The notes below the pieces were generated by a model. It ran no database searches. It saw only the letters and a list, made by a program, of their open reading frames with translations, and was not told the DNA's origin. The position numbers were made by a program, and so were the translations under genes. Below are positions 51,801-64,000 of a DNA stretch of 64,000 nt, piece by piece. Source of the DNA: Malurus cyaneus samueli (Eukaryota > Chordata > Aves > Passeriformes > Maluridae). The DNA lies in assembly GCA_009741485.1 (NCBI GenBank), contig CM019216.1:50669792-50733791 (forward strand), written 5' to 3'. How positions within the stretch are numbered: the stretch's first letter is position 1; each line of letters starts with the position of its first letter.

Positions 51801-53742
51801 AGATCTATATCAGCATAATTGAGTGGAATGTAGTCTTGTGCATTATAATGTGGGCTAGTATTTTTTTTCCAAGTCATAAATTGGGGCTTATCCAATAACA
51901 CTCTAACAGAACACGGAGAGTTTTCCTCTTTCTGAAAAGAGGATACACAGCAAATCAGTAACAGTTTGCTAAAATTTGCTGGGGCAAAGTAGTTTAACGT
52001 CTCTTCAGCAAATATTTGGAACTACTTACTAACTCCCATACAAGTGATACATGCCCAAGCTCAGTCTGGGTGACAATATTAGGCTATATGGAACAGACTT
52101 ACGCCCACAGACAGGTTCATAACATTTTGCATATGCTGGTTATGCAGCATTTAGCTGGAAAATTCCTTTGGCAATGCTGAGAAGGGGCTCTATAATCCAA
52201 TAGTCACTTAACACTCACAGTACTGTACAGAAATAAGCCAAGAACAGAGGGGGAGGAAGAGGAAGGACTGAAATAATTTCTGCATTAAGGAACACCAAGT
52301 ATTAAAACTATAGTTGTTTAAACTTCACTTGTTTCATTCCAAGGACATTAAATATCCTGATGGAATCCTTTACTGATAGAATCCAGTAAATCACTGGGCG
52401 AACTTCAATTATTAAAGATCAACACCTATGAAATGCTTAAGACAAAAATAATATATGCACATAAGGCACATGTACTAGGAAACATCAGAAATATACAGGC
52501 ACACAGATATCATTACTTTCACTGAGATTTAAGTGGTACAGAAGTTTTGGTCAATTATTGTGCATGTTCAAATAAATTTTTTTAAGACTTCTCCACATCT
52601 GCCAAGATAAAATGATGGGTTTCGGCTCAGGCTTTGGATTTTCCCCGAAGTTGTTTTATGAAAATGTTGATTATATCTAACTGTAATCATCAACATGCTA
52701 TAAAAATCTAATCGTTCAGTGGCCTGTGGCCTAAACATTGTTTTATTCCCACAGGTGAACAAAACCTTAAGTAAGAGTGTTTAAATATGTGCAAATGCAG
52801 AGGATCTGAAGCTCAAATTTACCATTTTGCTCAATTCCTTGACTCCAGATTTTAAGACATGATACAACGTTCATGAGCTATTTAATGTGTGCTGATCTCA
52901 AAAGCAGGGACAAATCATAACATACCTTGTTAAAAATGAGCCAAGGCATTAGCCAGTTTGTTCTTCCCAAGAAGACTTCAGAATTTAGCTGGAAAACAAA
53001 ACATTGGCATGAAAACTTATGCAGTGAAGTGTTAGCTTTTGGATCATTTTCAGCTTCTGTTTATTTCAGCGCAAAGTTAAAATGTAACACAAAAGGTCCT
53101 CCCGTTTCCCCAGCAGTTCCAGTTAGTAGCATGAATAATAGAAATAAACTTGGCTCAACCTGTTCCACATTGTCAGATAAATTCCCAAGAGCAGAGGGGA
53201 GCAGAAGAGGTGACACTGTGTGTCATGTTACAGGAAAAATTCCATAGCTTTCATACTTAATGATACATTTCTACAGAAATATAGTCTAGCATACTTTACT
53301 CCACCTCGAATGGCACTTACATCTGCAGTCCTCTGCACCTGAACGTATAGGAATGTACAGTACAAACTGTACTGTAATTCATTAGGCTGAATTAATTACG
53401 CTGAACATTTGAATGTGCAACCAGCTGTCTGATTCCAGTCACAGAACTGTGTGCCTGAAATCCTAAGGAAACGGCTCAAGACCTCCCAGAAGGAAACTCT
53501 AAATCCAGGCTGTTCACTCCATCCATGGGCACTCACATCAGAGGTATGAGAAGTCTGCACTTGTGTCATCCAAGACTGTGAGGAAGCCACTCGAGGAGCA
53601 GGTTTGGTAGCAGGCTGCAGTTCCTGGGAGCCCACACAAAACCTTAAAAATGCAAAACCTCCACCATGTAGCAACTGAAGACAGTCTTTATTTATTCATA
53701 GTAAGACCTTTTCTTCTTCCATCTGTCCATGAAAAATTGAAT

Positions 53743-53774
53743 AAAAAGGAGGAAAAAAAAAAAGGAAAAAAAGG
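53743..53774 (+). repeat. A-rich low-complexity tract
   Basis: Purine-only sequence of A runs broken by GG pairs ('aaaaaggagg', then A11, 'gg', A7). Low complexity with no sign of a retroposed gene upstream. Confidence 0.8.
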
Positions 53775-56700
53775 CAACACATTTAAAAAAGTGTTATGAG
53801 AGACGTGTCAGACAAAGCAGATAAAGCAAGCAAACTTTCCTCCACCTTCAGCTTCCTCTTACAGACGTGCATTGAAAGCCTCTGACTGAGGCCAGTAAGG
53901 TAAGGGTGTGATCAGAAGGTCCTTCCATGCACGTGTGCAAACGCACACACAGAGTGATCATTGCAAAACATCAAAGACATGGCAGGGGTGAAGAGAAATC
54001 ATTCTGTGACAGCTGCATCTGCCCTGAGAATTCTGGTCTGAAACACAGATAGGAGGAATCTACTCCCCCAAAACCCCTGATGTACATGTTACTAAAAAAT
54101 GATCCTGATAATCATTTCTTATGTACCCATGCAATAACTGTAGTGTTTTATACATAATTAGTAAAAGAAAATACATTTCCAGATGCAAATTATCTTTTTG
54201 ACACTTACTAGGAATACATAAAAATCTATTTCCATTCTCGGTGATGACACAGTATTTCAGAGGTAGCTGCTGGAGCCCACATGTCCTAGGCTCTTCAATA
54301 GCACTTATTTGGGCAGCCAGCATCACAAGTTCATCTGTTGTGAATAGAAGTAATTTAATTTCTGAAAATACTGCTCTGTATAACAGGATACTGATGATCC
54401 CATCTGATGATCCTGTTTAATCAGTGTCCAAATGTTACAGACAGAAGATAAATTCTAGGAGCTTTTCTAAATGTTATGATTTGATGAGGGATTTCACTCC
54501 TGAGCACAACTGTATCAGCAGGCTGTGTAGCAGCTTTGCTAATTTTCTAATCCTGATTCCAACTGGTTTTGCCTGTGCAGCCTTCCTAAGACTAATCTGT
54601 CTGTTAACCAGTTTTGCTTCAGTCCTTTGCTGCCTTTTTCAGTTTCTTCCCTGGGGTAAAGCCAGCTTAGCCACGCAGCCAACACATGGTCTAAGAAAGT
54701 TATTTCAAACAGTCCACAAAAACTAGTATACTTCTTTTTCTCAACTGATGAAATTCAGGGTAATCTGAAATGAATTATATGTCAAAGATCCTGCTGAAAA
54801 TTAGAGCTATAAATTATATTGATTCAGGTAATGGAGTGGGCAAATAAATAGGAAATAAAAATAATTATTCTGCATTGCATCAAATTAAATGAAAATGTCT
54901 GTTTGCCTAGTTTTGGTGTTTTTTTCTTTCTCATAATTTACTCTTTGTTCTCTTTCCTCCCTCCTCCTACACTTCAAACATCCCCTTTACTGCCTCACTA
55001 TTAGCGCTTGTCACCCAGTGGTTACACTACGATTGAACACAAATCTTGCCCTCTACAAACAAACTTTGGCTCTGCTGAAGCCTCCTTGAGGCCATTTCTG
55101 ACTCTGTATCCACTTTTCCAAGTGTCTGGAATGTGACATTCACCTTTACTTTGACTAAACACCGACTCCATCCAGGACTGATGACTGAGTTAAAAGCATT
55201 TAGCACAGACCTCTACTTTCAGAGCCCAGAGTTTCCATGACTTGCTTAATTCACATGGATAGAACTGCTGTCTTGCTCAGCTACAATAACCTCATGATGC
55301 TCAAGACCAGCAGTGGATAGTGGAGTTGCTGCCAACCCACCAGCAATGTCAGGTATCTTGTTCTTGTCCTTTATTTATACAGGATATTTTGTTCTGTGTC
55401 AAATCTGCAGAAGACTGGATAAATACTGGATGACGAAGATTTGCACCAGAGTTAAGAAGAAATGCTAGATAAATATTTAAACACCTGGAAGAAAATTTCT
55501 AGGGCTTTTTTTAAGATCCTGCTAAATTGTTCTGATAACAAATCCATTTATAATGCAAGACATTTGCCTTCATGTTGAGTTCATCTGATTAGGAAACATA
55601 AATGTTTGAACTACTGTGGCAATGAATCACTAAGCAATATAGCTGTGTTCATTCAGAAATTATCTGTAAATGCATGTGCTGCTGACTCACCTTCTGGACA
55701 GTATTTCATAGCTACACTCTAACTGCAAGCCAATTTTGAAAACACTTCTGGAAGCGTCAGGAAATATTTAACAGGTAAATTTGCCTAAACAGTATCTATG
55801 ATGCAGTTTTGAAGCCCAGTATTAATGTTCTGAGAGCTTCCCAGGGCACACCAGGTCTGATCACGGGCAAGTAAACAAATCAGGAATTGCTGTTGCCTAC
55901 AATATGGCAAAGTTAACAGCTCATCTTGCATGGTCCTGCCTGTCTGTTCTAGATTTGTCCTGATCAGACTGGAACAGAGATCCATGGCTTGCTTGGAACG
56001 CTATTGCTAAGGTCCTGGTCAGCTTCAAATCAAGTTCCTGCTGGATATAATTTCAATGTAAACAAAATTGCAGCTAACACATGCCCACATCGTAACAATT
56101 CCAATCCAGCCAATTTCCACTGAAAGGTACAGATATTGTAATTTTTTAAAGAAGAAATGCAATAAGAGAAGTAAAACCCTAGTGGTAATTAACAAGACTT
56201 CTATTAATTAAATTCTGTTTTAGTTGTAACTTACATTGTCCTTATTTCAAATGGAAGTTTTTTTTTTAATAGCCATACTGGCAGTAAACATCAACTTTAT
56301 TTAATGTCCCTCTTTTCTGCAAAAGCGCCTTTGCAACTCTCAAGTATTCCAACAACCTAATGAGAAACAATTGGAATTTTAATATAAAGTAGTTTCTTTT
56401 GCAGTCATTTGAAGTCTTGAGTTGGAGCAATACATACAGATGTTTGTGTGAAGGAAGATCTCTGTTTTCAACCTATTAAGAGCAAAGATGCACTTCCATA
56501 ACTTTATCCATTAGACCAAAAATTTACAGGAGCTGATCTTGAATACAAGATTTTCACATAACCTGAATATTTTCTTTTTTATTATTCCATTTCTTCTTCC
56601 AAAGCCTTTGAATTAATTTCATTTGTATACATTTATAACAGTATGGGCACATAAATCTGAGTCTACAGGCTATTTTCAGCTGCATGTGTGTATCCTATCA

Positions 56701-57587
56701 GCCATTACAGACTAAGAATATTTTTAAAGGATTGAACAAATTTCTTGTCTTTATTTGGTGAATTTTTTTACTTCGAATTTCTTCCAGATTGAAGGCAGAC
56801 TGTTAGCAAATTTTTTAAGCATAGTAAATTGAAGGCATTAAAAAATTGTATTTCCACCTAAATTTTAGACAAGTCAAAGAGAATATTTTACTTGAGGTCT
56901 GAGTCAAGCTCTCTGTCATTCCCAAAGCAATAGAATAATTCCACTGCTCTAAGTGTCAAGAAAGGAAATATCAGCACAAAGTTCAGCAAGCACTTTCCTT
57001 CCTTCTTATTGTACCTGTCTGCTTTCACTTTTTACAGTCCAAGCACTTTAGCACTAATGTGTATCTTAGCAAGGTTAATTCTGAAAAACAGACTATCACA
57101 AGCACTGCTTTCTTCCTGAGGACAGATCATTCCTCATCATGCAGCTAACATTAGAGGTGGCTTTAACAAAGAAATGCAACACAGCAAAATCCCTGCAGAC
57201 TTAAGTGTAGAGCCCATCACTACGAACGGCCAGTAACCATTTTCAAGGAAACAAGGGAAGGGGATCTTCTTGTGCTGTACAAAGTTGAAAATAGAAAATT
57301 GGGTACTCATTGAAGGTGCTGAGAGAACTTCAAAATACCCTTAAAGGCTTGTTTGCTTTCTTCTCTGCTTGGAGTAGTATGAGATAGATTAGTCAAAAGA
57401 GTAGCCCTACAACTGAAGTGGCATCCTGGGACCGTTTGATTTCAAGAGCAACACAATCACTGCAGTCACCATTAGCAACAAAAGACTTGCATTTGTTATA
57501 CACAAAAGCATCCTTCAGAAATGATCTCTGAAAAAAATGTGAATGGTTTCTGACCATTCTGATCAAAATGCTGTGTTTCACAAGTTA

Positions 57588-57860
57588 TAAGATTTGAGGG
57601 AATGGCCTGAAGTTTTGTCGGGGAATGTTTATGTTGGATATAAGAAAAATGTTCTTCACCCAGATGGCATTCAGGCACTGGATCAGGCTCCTCAGGGAAC
57701 TGGTCACATCACCAAGCCTGGCAGAGTTCAAGAAGCCTTTGGACAATATTCTTGAGCACATGAGGTGATTCTTGGTGATGGAGCTGTGTAGGACTAGGAG
57801 TTGGACTCGATAATCCTTGTGGGTCCCTTCCAACTCAGCAGATTCTGTGATTCTGTGATT
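57588..57860 (+). mobile_element. CR1 LINE 3' fragment (copy 5)
   Basis: A 5'-truncated CR1 3' UTR with 'tttatgttggatataagaaa', 'gttcttcacccagatggcat', 'aggctcctcagggaactggt', 'aagcctttggacaatattct', 'gagttggactcgataatcct' and 'gggtcccttccaactcagca', ending in two clean tail units 'gattctgtgattctgtgatt'. It is closest in wording to the copy at 3195 and in the same orientation. The minus-strand frame at 57585-57833 is the antisense of this element. Confidence 0.92.
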
Positions 57861-60457
57861 TGACTTTCATAATCCCAGCCAAGTGTTGTGAGCACACTTT
57901 TTCTTCCAGCATCCCTCTCAGACAACTCCTGTCAGTCCTCATGAGCCCTTGCCAGGAGCTAATTGTGGCCGTGGACTCGCCAGACAAGGCAGATGCAGGC
58001 GCTCTCTATGCAAATCCTCTGTCTCTCAGAGCTTCACGCTCTTGGGGCTGCTTGCAATGTTGAAGGATTTGTCTCCCTGCAGCCTCTGACACTGATGATG
58101 TTGAAGGACAAGGCTGTATTATTTCTCAGAAATATCCTGCAACCTGATTCTGGTGCAATAAATATCACAGTGTCAACGTGATGCTCTGCTTACAAATCCT
58201 CTCAGCTGTTAATTAACCTAGACACCATGCTGTGTTAATGGCTACTGCTTTTGGTGCCCAAGGTGGCTTGGATACATTCCCAAGGCACTGCACTATTTTG
58301 TGCGGATCTACCCAAAGACAAAAGTTGAGAAATTACATGTGATAAAAGAATTATGAGGAAAGAAGAAGCATTTTGCTTCCAAATGCCATGATCAAAATCA
58401 CTCAGCAGAACAAACAACAAGAATTATGGTCTTCCATTGTCAACCCCACGATGTTTTTCAGAGACAAATGTGACAGAACTGCAAAGAGAGGCAATTTAGG
58501 AGGAAGAATTTCAAACTGGTTGAACCAGGTTGAAGACAAGATGTGGCCTTCAGGAAAAGGTTTTTAGAAGTAGATTTTAACATCTGTAAGAAAACAGGTT
58601 AAACTTTTCCTTTATTATATAGGTTCTTTAGGCTTCTACAGAAAATAAAATTACAAGTTTACACATGAAGAATTGCAATTAAAAGTTCATCTTTGCCCTT
58701 ACAACTCACAACCAAATGGGATCTCACAACTGGGATTTCTCAAACAAGCAATTAAATTGTTTTCCATCTGATCTTTATTTTTGCTCTAAATAAAAACAAA
58801 ATTGCTTTCCATGTGGAACAATTTTTCATTGAGAAATGGATAGAAAAGGCATTTCAGTTCTGCAACCTGTGTGCTACAGTGAAAGGTCATTTACACTGCA
58901 TTTTAAAATGTTATAACCAGTCAAAGAATTCTGAGCCCAATTATGTCTTACCCATTCTAACATCTCCATCTGCTTTCTCAAGTGAATACAGATTAGCAGG
59001 ACATGGGATTTTAGCTATAGATTGAGAAGGAGCCTTATGACTCCTAAAAACTGTAAGCTTCCATTAAGAAACACACATCCTTTGCTAGCATTATGCAGGC
59101 ACAATTAATGACTTTCCTTTCCTAACATGGTCAGGTGTGTCATTTAGTAAAGATCTGGAAAGAAACTTGTATCTTACTGAATATTTTACCACTCAAAATG
59201 TGAATACTACTTGATTTCATGTAGCACTTAGCATTTTCAAGGTACTCATTTTTATGCAATAAAAATAAGCCAGATTCTGGCAGGTTAATGTTGGGGTTAG
59301 AGCAGATATTACACATTAAATTACAGACTATAAGAATTCTTGGATATTGTAGATTCCACCCCGCCTCTTTAAAACATTATTTCAAACCATCCGAAATCCT
59401 TTTGAAACATAATTTGAAATCCATTATTTTCATCAACTCATCAGCTAGAAAACATTATCTTATATATATATCACTAAAAGACTCACTTTCTTCAAATTGT
59501 CTTTGTATCATAATACTATAAAAACTTGAAGCTCAGCTCCTGTTTTCTTAATTATTTATTAATAACTATTTATTAATACAAACATTATGCATTTTGGTGC
59601 TACCTTCTGCTGAAGATATCAAGCACACATTTTAAGGCCACTATTACAATTTTCAGATGGAGTAAATGCACAAAGGGCCCTTAAGAGCTAATCTGTGGAA
59701 AAAAAAAACCCCATACAAGCCAAAAGCCCCAAATCCAGCAACACAGAAAGAGGGTACACACTGTTTTATATACAGTCCTTGCTTTGAGTTAAAATGTTTT
59801 CATATTATTTTAATTGCATATATCTAGATACACTCACTATTGTCAAAAAATGAATCAGTGAACCATAAACCATACACAGAACATATTCTGGTTTTGTTTT
59901 GCCATGATCTAATTCTATTTTCTTCTAATTTTTATTTCATAGGGCAAAACTCAATTTTCAAGCTGCTTCCTTAACCTACTTATTAAGTTTATAAAGACTT
60001 GAAAACACACATTGGTCATTAAGAAAAAAAATGTAGGAGTTCACAAAGCTTTCCAGGATCTAATGTAGTTTCAATTTATGCATCAAAAGGATTTTTATCT
60101 GTTTTTGTAACATTAAGACACATTTCAAATCCACTTAAAATATATTTGATTATAGAACATATTGGTTGTCAGACTGTCCCCTTGGCCAACACAAACATGC
60201 AATGGGTTTATTTGAAATGTCTATGGCTGTTGCTACTCAATTCTTTGGCCTTGAAAGTGTCGGATTACTGAAAGCAGCCTGGAAAATACAATGGGGTCCT
60301 ATCAGAAAAAAATTATTGGTAATAAAAGATGCAACAGTCTAGGAGAGGAAAATTCCTGACAAGAATTAGGGAAGTGATAATAACTACTATTCACAAATAA
60401 AGAAAATTTCACCCCAGATGACCAACCTGTAAGCCACAGAATTCACTATCTGAAAAG

Positions 60458-60481
60458 ATTGCCTGCCTCAGTGCAGGCAAT
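60458..60481. repeat. Perfect inverted repeat, 9-bp arms, 6-nt loop
   Basis: The arms 'attgcctgc' (60458-60466) and 'gcaggcaat' (60473-60481) pair exactly around 'ctcagt'. It is GC-richer than its surroundings, so the stem would be fairly stable. It is followed about 10 bp later by a weaker 5-bp inverted pair 'cctgg...ccagg'. No function is assigned. Confidence 0.6.
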
Positions 60482-63365
60482 GTAACAGACTCCTGGCATT
60501 AATTCCAGGTGTGAGTCTTAACAGGATTGTGATCTGAAATAATTCTCACTTTCCTAAACCTGATATCACTTACATTTCACCAAGCTATACACTTTTCCCT
60601 TACTATTTGTTTTTATATCCCTGATTAATTTTTAATTTATAGGTCAAGTATATCAAATTAACTTCAAGCAACCTGACCAAAAATCACAACCAGCATTCTG
60701 TTATTCTATTGATGATTCCAAGATGTAAATGTTCTACCCATGGGTGCTTTTTTTTTTATTTTATTGTTTTCTCTGCAATCACAGTCTCTAATTTATCATT
60801 CTGACTACAAAAGTCACATCCATTAACCAGGATTCATCCCACAGTAATAGCAAAGTGTTCATGCATATTCAGTCACTCCAAATATTCCGAGCACGAATGT
60901 TTCCCTTGACCACTCTTTTTTAGAGTTTTTAGAATGAACTAAACCCAGTTCACAACGTGTTTATTATCTCTAGAAAATAACTCTAGGAGCAATGTAGGCC
61001 TAGTCTTGTTTCAAAACAATTGCCCACTCGATCGAAGTTTCATAAAGCAGCACACAGCTCAGATCAAGTATTTGTATGGCAGTGCTATAAAGGTTTGTGC
61101 ACATATGACTCAGGGAGTGATGTGCCAGTAAAAATAGCCCACAGGTCCCTTGAGAAGAATAAGTTACGGAGACATGCAGGAGAAAAATCCAACAAAATGG
61201 GACTAGTGCTGAGCATACTGAGAGAAGTAAAGATGGGAGCTTGAAAGTGCACTGTGTAACATCCTCAGAAATGTTTTCACAGTGGAGAGGAGAGGAAATA
61301 AATTACTGTGGGTGTCTGTCTAGATGGAATGAAAGGAGGTGTAATAAACCCAAGGCGAAATGAGATACAAAGCAGGATTTGAGAGTTTCAAAGAGGAGTC
61401 TGGCACTCATCTCCCATTATCTTTCCGTACGAGAGAGCTGACTTTCATTAATGCTCTTTTTCATTACACTGAGCATCATCACCTTGTCTAGGGTTTCTCA
61501 GTTTGTTTCAGAAATACATCTGGGTTTCTGCATAAGTTCTCTTTTTCACCCCAGAAATGCTGTCTCTATAGAAAATGGGCATTGGCCATGTGTCTGGAAT
61601 TTCCACATGTCCAGGAGCCCTGGTGGAAGGGTAGCTTTGGCCAGGGTCCAGATATCTGGAAATCGCAAATGGACAGATATTGCACATGCATAAATGAATA
61701 GCAGATATGTTTTGGGGTTTACTGTGTCCTGGGTGCACTGACCCTACTCTACAACATTGTCTGGGGCATGCACGTTTGTTTAAGACACACAGATATATGA
61801 AAGCACTATTTATGTATTGATGGAGTGTGGTAGAGATTTTATGGAGGTAATTCTTGGAGAACATTAGAATTTCAGGGAATATGTGATTCTGTACCGAGAA
61901 AGAAAGAGTGTAAATAGATCTATCAATGCCATAATTCACTGTAATATTCCCATTTAGAACAATTTGGATTTCTAAAGCTTGGATGAGGAATGAGGACCAG
62001 TATCCTGCTTTTATTAAACTCAGAGGACTAGCTGAAGTTTCAGGACCTCATTCGTACCCACACTAAAGTAAAAAGAAAGTATATTTTTTTCTGTGAATGC
62101 TGGACTTGTTTTCAGTGATGAAGAAGGAAGAGAGGTGAGCTGAGGAAGACCATACCTCTGCTCATGATTGCCTTGAGCATGTGTGTTCACCAATACTACC
62201 AATAAATCACACAGAAACAGCAGCATTTTCAACCCCAAAGTGAAAAGTGTTGACTTCTTTGTCTGGAGTGAAGAATGAGGACGATGGAAAAGGTGAGAGG
62301 GCAATCATCTATCAGCACTTGGCATCAGCAAATCAGGAAGAATTGACATGAAGAAGAGGAAATACGGAGAATCAAATGGTAAAGCCTATCCCAGGGAACA
62401 GATAAAATGAGCAGAGAGATGGTTATTTGCTGGTAGCAGAAGGGAATGGTAGGAAAGAGAAGAAATCACACCATGGATGAGACAAACAACATTCAGCCAA
62501 GCAGGGGAGTGGATGTTCTCAAAACTCCAAAATGTTCTTGGCAAGCCTAGGACAAGCCACCTGTTTCCTTTTTTCTCGCTTGCTCTTTTAAAATTTTTTT
62601 TCAAAGTTGTCTTCCTACCTAACATTGCTGGGTTAGGTCACCATAACTATTTATCCACAATGTTTAATCTCAGTACACAGCTTGCTGAGCAGGCCGTTCC
62701 TGGGCAGTTCCTTGCAGACAGCTACACATACATACGTGTATTTTTATTGCAGACCAGTTTGGTTTTAAAATCCCTGACTTGCTAGCCTATGAATAGATGC
62801 AGGGGAAACCTAAAAAATATTTTTCAAAGTGCAGTTTACCTATCAGGAAAGCTAACTGGATTTTTCCTTTTGTATTGCTCCATGTCTGGGTGGTCAGGGC
62901 ATGGGTCAGAGCTAAGTACAGGCAGGAGATCTCTCAGGTGACGTGAGATAATTGGAAATGCAATTGTAATTTTATCGCTTGGCTCCTTGCTGAAATTTTC
63001 AGTGAAGTACGATGCAGAAATTCAGGGAAATTTTAGAAGGTTCAAGCTCAGACGTGAGAATCGCAAAGGAAAGTAAGTTCCAAAATGACAAAAAAAATCA
63101 AACTAAGAAAAAACATTACTTGATCTTGACCATAACTTCCTTTGGTTTCCCCTACAGACTTATTTCTTTTGTGTATTTTTCCACACCATTTCACAATGGG
63201 ATAGATAATGGCTTTCCAGTTCTCATGCTTTTCATTTCATAAACACGGGGTCCATGAAATGCCTTACAAGCAGAAAGCAGAATTAATAGAAATTCATTGT
63301 GTTTGAGATTGTACCTTAGGTCAGGAAAAGGTAGAATTGCTATGTGAACAGTCAGGTGACCTTGA

Positions 63366-63379
63366 CCACCAGGAGACCC
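63366..63379 (+). promoter_or_regulatory. Weak CTCF-like motif
   Basis: The 14-mer 'ccaccaggagaccc' follows the CTCF core except in the G run (AGGAGACC where AGGGGGCG is preferred). It lies just upstream of a GC-rich patch. The match is too weak to rely on. Confidence 0.15.
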
Positions 63380-63530
63380 TAAGCTCAGAACCAGTTTTAC
63401 CTGCTCTGTGGTTTAGAACATTTCCCTGAATCCTTTAATCTGCTCTGGCCTCAGCTGTGGTGTATAAACTATTGGAAGAACTTGGGAGCTCCAGTTCATG
63501 AAATGTTCATTTTATCTTCTGTTATGGGCT

Positions 63531-63735
63531 GTTCATGCCCTGGCCCACAGCACAGGAGAGATGGCCAGCAGGGCTGCAAGGAGGGAGCCGGGTGTCCTCC
63601 TGCTGGGAAGGGGTCTGTCACCTCCCACCCTGGGGACAGCTGCTCCCGGGCCCCCTGTCATGCACAGCTGAGGCACAGTGTGACCCAGGATGAGGTAAAC
63701 TTCCACAAACCACCCTGCTGCTGGCCAGGCCTCTT
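63531..63735. other. GC-rich, CpG-poor patch
   Basis: About 200 bp clearly richer in G and C than the rest of the window ('ccctggggacagctgctccc', 'gggccccctgtcatgcacag'). It contains only about two CpG dinucleotides, so it is not a CpG-island promoter. Open frames of 85 and 88 codons on opposite strands overlap here because stops are rare in GC-rich DNA. No domain is recognised in either. Confidence 0.5.
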
Positions 63736-64000
63736 GTGAATGTTTTAGTTTGAAGGGAGATTGTTTCTCTCTGCTGGTACATGCAGTCCCTAGGTTTATT
63801 CAAGAGCATGTTCAAGCTTTGTTTTAAACAGTGCAATAAGTCAGCACAGCTGTTTGATTCACAACAATCTGTTTGCTTGCCCACATGTGGCTGTGTAAAG
63901 ATGATAGGAAATTAAAACATCTAAAAGTAAAAAGAATGTCAGAGAAGAAAATAATATAAATGTGCCACATGAGTGGTCACTGGCCATTTATGTCTCTGCC

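Larger units (their letters stand above)
41211..57587. other. Unique AT-rich non-coding DNA (16 kb)
   Basis: No gene is supported. Frames at 44669-45040 (plus, 123 codons) and 44925-45278 (minus, 117 codons) fall on a GC-richer patch, about 44800-45050, which keeps stops scarce in several frames at once. That is why they look long. 46110-46400 behaves likewise. Homopolymer and A-rich tracts lie at 43848-43870, 48332-48344 (T13) and 53743-53774. The RFX-like motif (42495) and the TAATTA cluster (48866) are listed separately. No CR1 or LTR ends were recognised. Confidence 0.62.
57861..64000. other. Unique non-coding DNA to window end
   Basis: No gene is supported. The longest frame in the window (61508-61939, minus, 143 codons) lies here. 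It has no recognisable domain, and several shorter frames share its territory. An octamer 'atgcaaat' occurs at 58008-58015. A TA-rich run lies at 59460-59470. A perfect hairpin (60458-60481) and a GC-rich patch (63531-63735) are listed separately. No transposon ends were seen after the CR1 at 57860. Confidence 0.62.

Noticed and set aside
61508..61939. Longest open frame (143 codons, minus strand) as a gene
   Set aside because: No recognisable domain, signal peptide or conserved composition. It is overlapped by another frame on the opposite strand, and its length is close to the chance maximum for 64 kb of AT-rich DNA.
1..64000. CRISPR array, bacterial operon, rRNA or tRNA gene
   Set aside because: No regularly spaced identical repeats, no ribosome-binding-site gene arrangement and no tRNA or rRNA sequence were seen. 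The CR1 content marks the DNA as avian nuclear.

Overview
This 64 kb window looks like avian nuclear DNA, probably passerine-like. It appears to hold no protein-coding gene that I can support. The bird assignment rests on five 3'-end fragments of CR1 LINEs, which have the typical avian 3' UTR wording (a 'ggatataagg' region, then 'ggaacaggct', 'ttggac', 'cccttccaac') and end in the short ATTCTATG-type terminal repeat. The sequence is AT-rich, CpG-poor and short of long interspersed elements, with a few microsatellites, which suits a gene desert or a very long intron on a large avian chromosome. The longest open frame is about 143 codons, close to what chance gives in 64 kb of this composition. 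No frame shows a recognisable domain, and none sits with convincing splice sites in a multi-exon pattern.

Layout. 1-3194 is unique non-coding DNA. 3195-3747 holds two CR1 3' ends placed head to tail. 3748-11513 is unique DNA with an inverted repeat and an RFX-like motif. 11514-16546 is the most striking structure: a 1773-bp segment occurs twice in direct orientation (11514-13286 and 14774-16546). I counted 5 differences between the copies by eye. A 1486-bp unique spacer separates them, and the only ambiguous base in the window (N, 13287) lies immediately after the first copy. 16547-28230 is unique DNA with small simple repeats. A third CR1 lies at about 28231-28450 and a fourth at about 35250-35475. 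35476-40640 contains a local 76-bp-period repeat, a (CA)13 and an (AAAT)n tract. About 40647-41210 may be a solo retroviral LTR on the minus strand. 41210-57587 is unique DNA with a second RFX-like motif and a TAATTA cluster. A fifth CR1 lies at about 57588-57860. The rest to 64000 is unique DNA with one GC-rich patch near 63531-63735.

No genes work together here, and I found no evidence of a new biological system. The observation most worth checking is the duplication around the assembly gap. It is either a recent local duplication or, perhaps more likely, two alleles of an insertion/deletion polymorphism laid end to end by the assembler. The motif-level regulatory suggestions (RFX, TAAT, CTCF-like) are weak, because no conservation data can be consulted from sequence alone.
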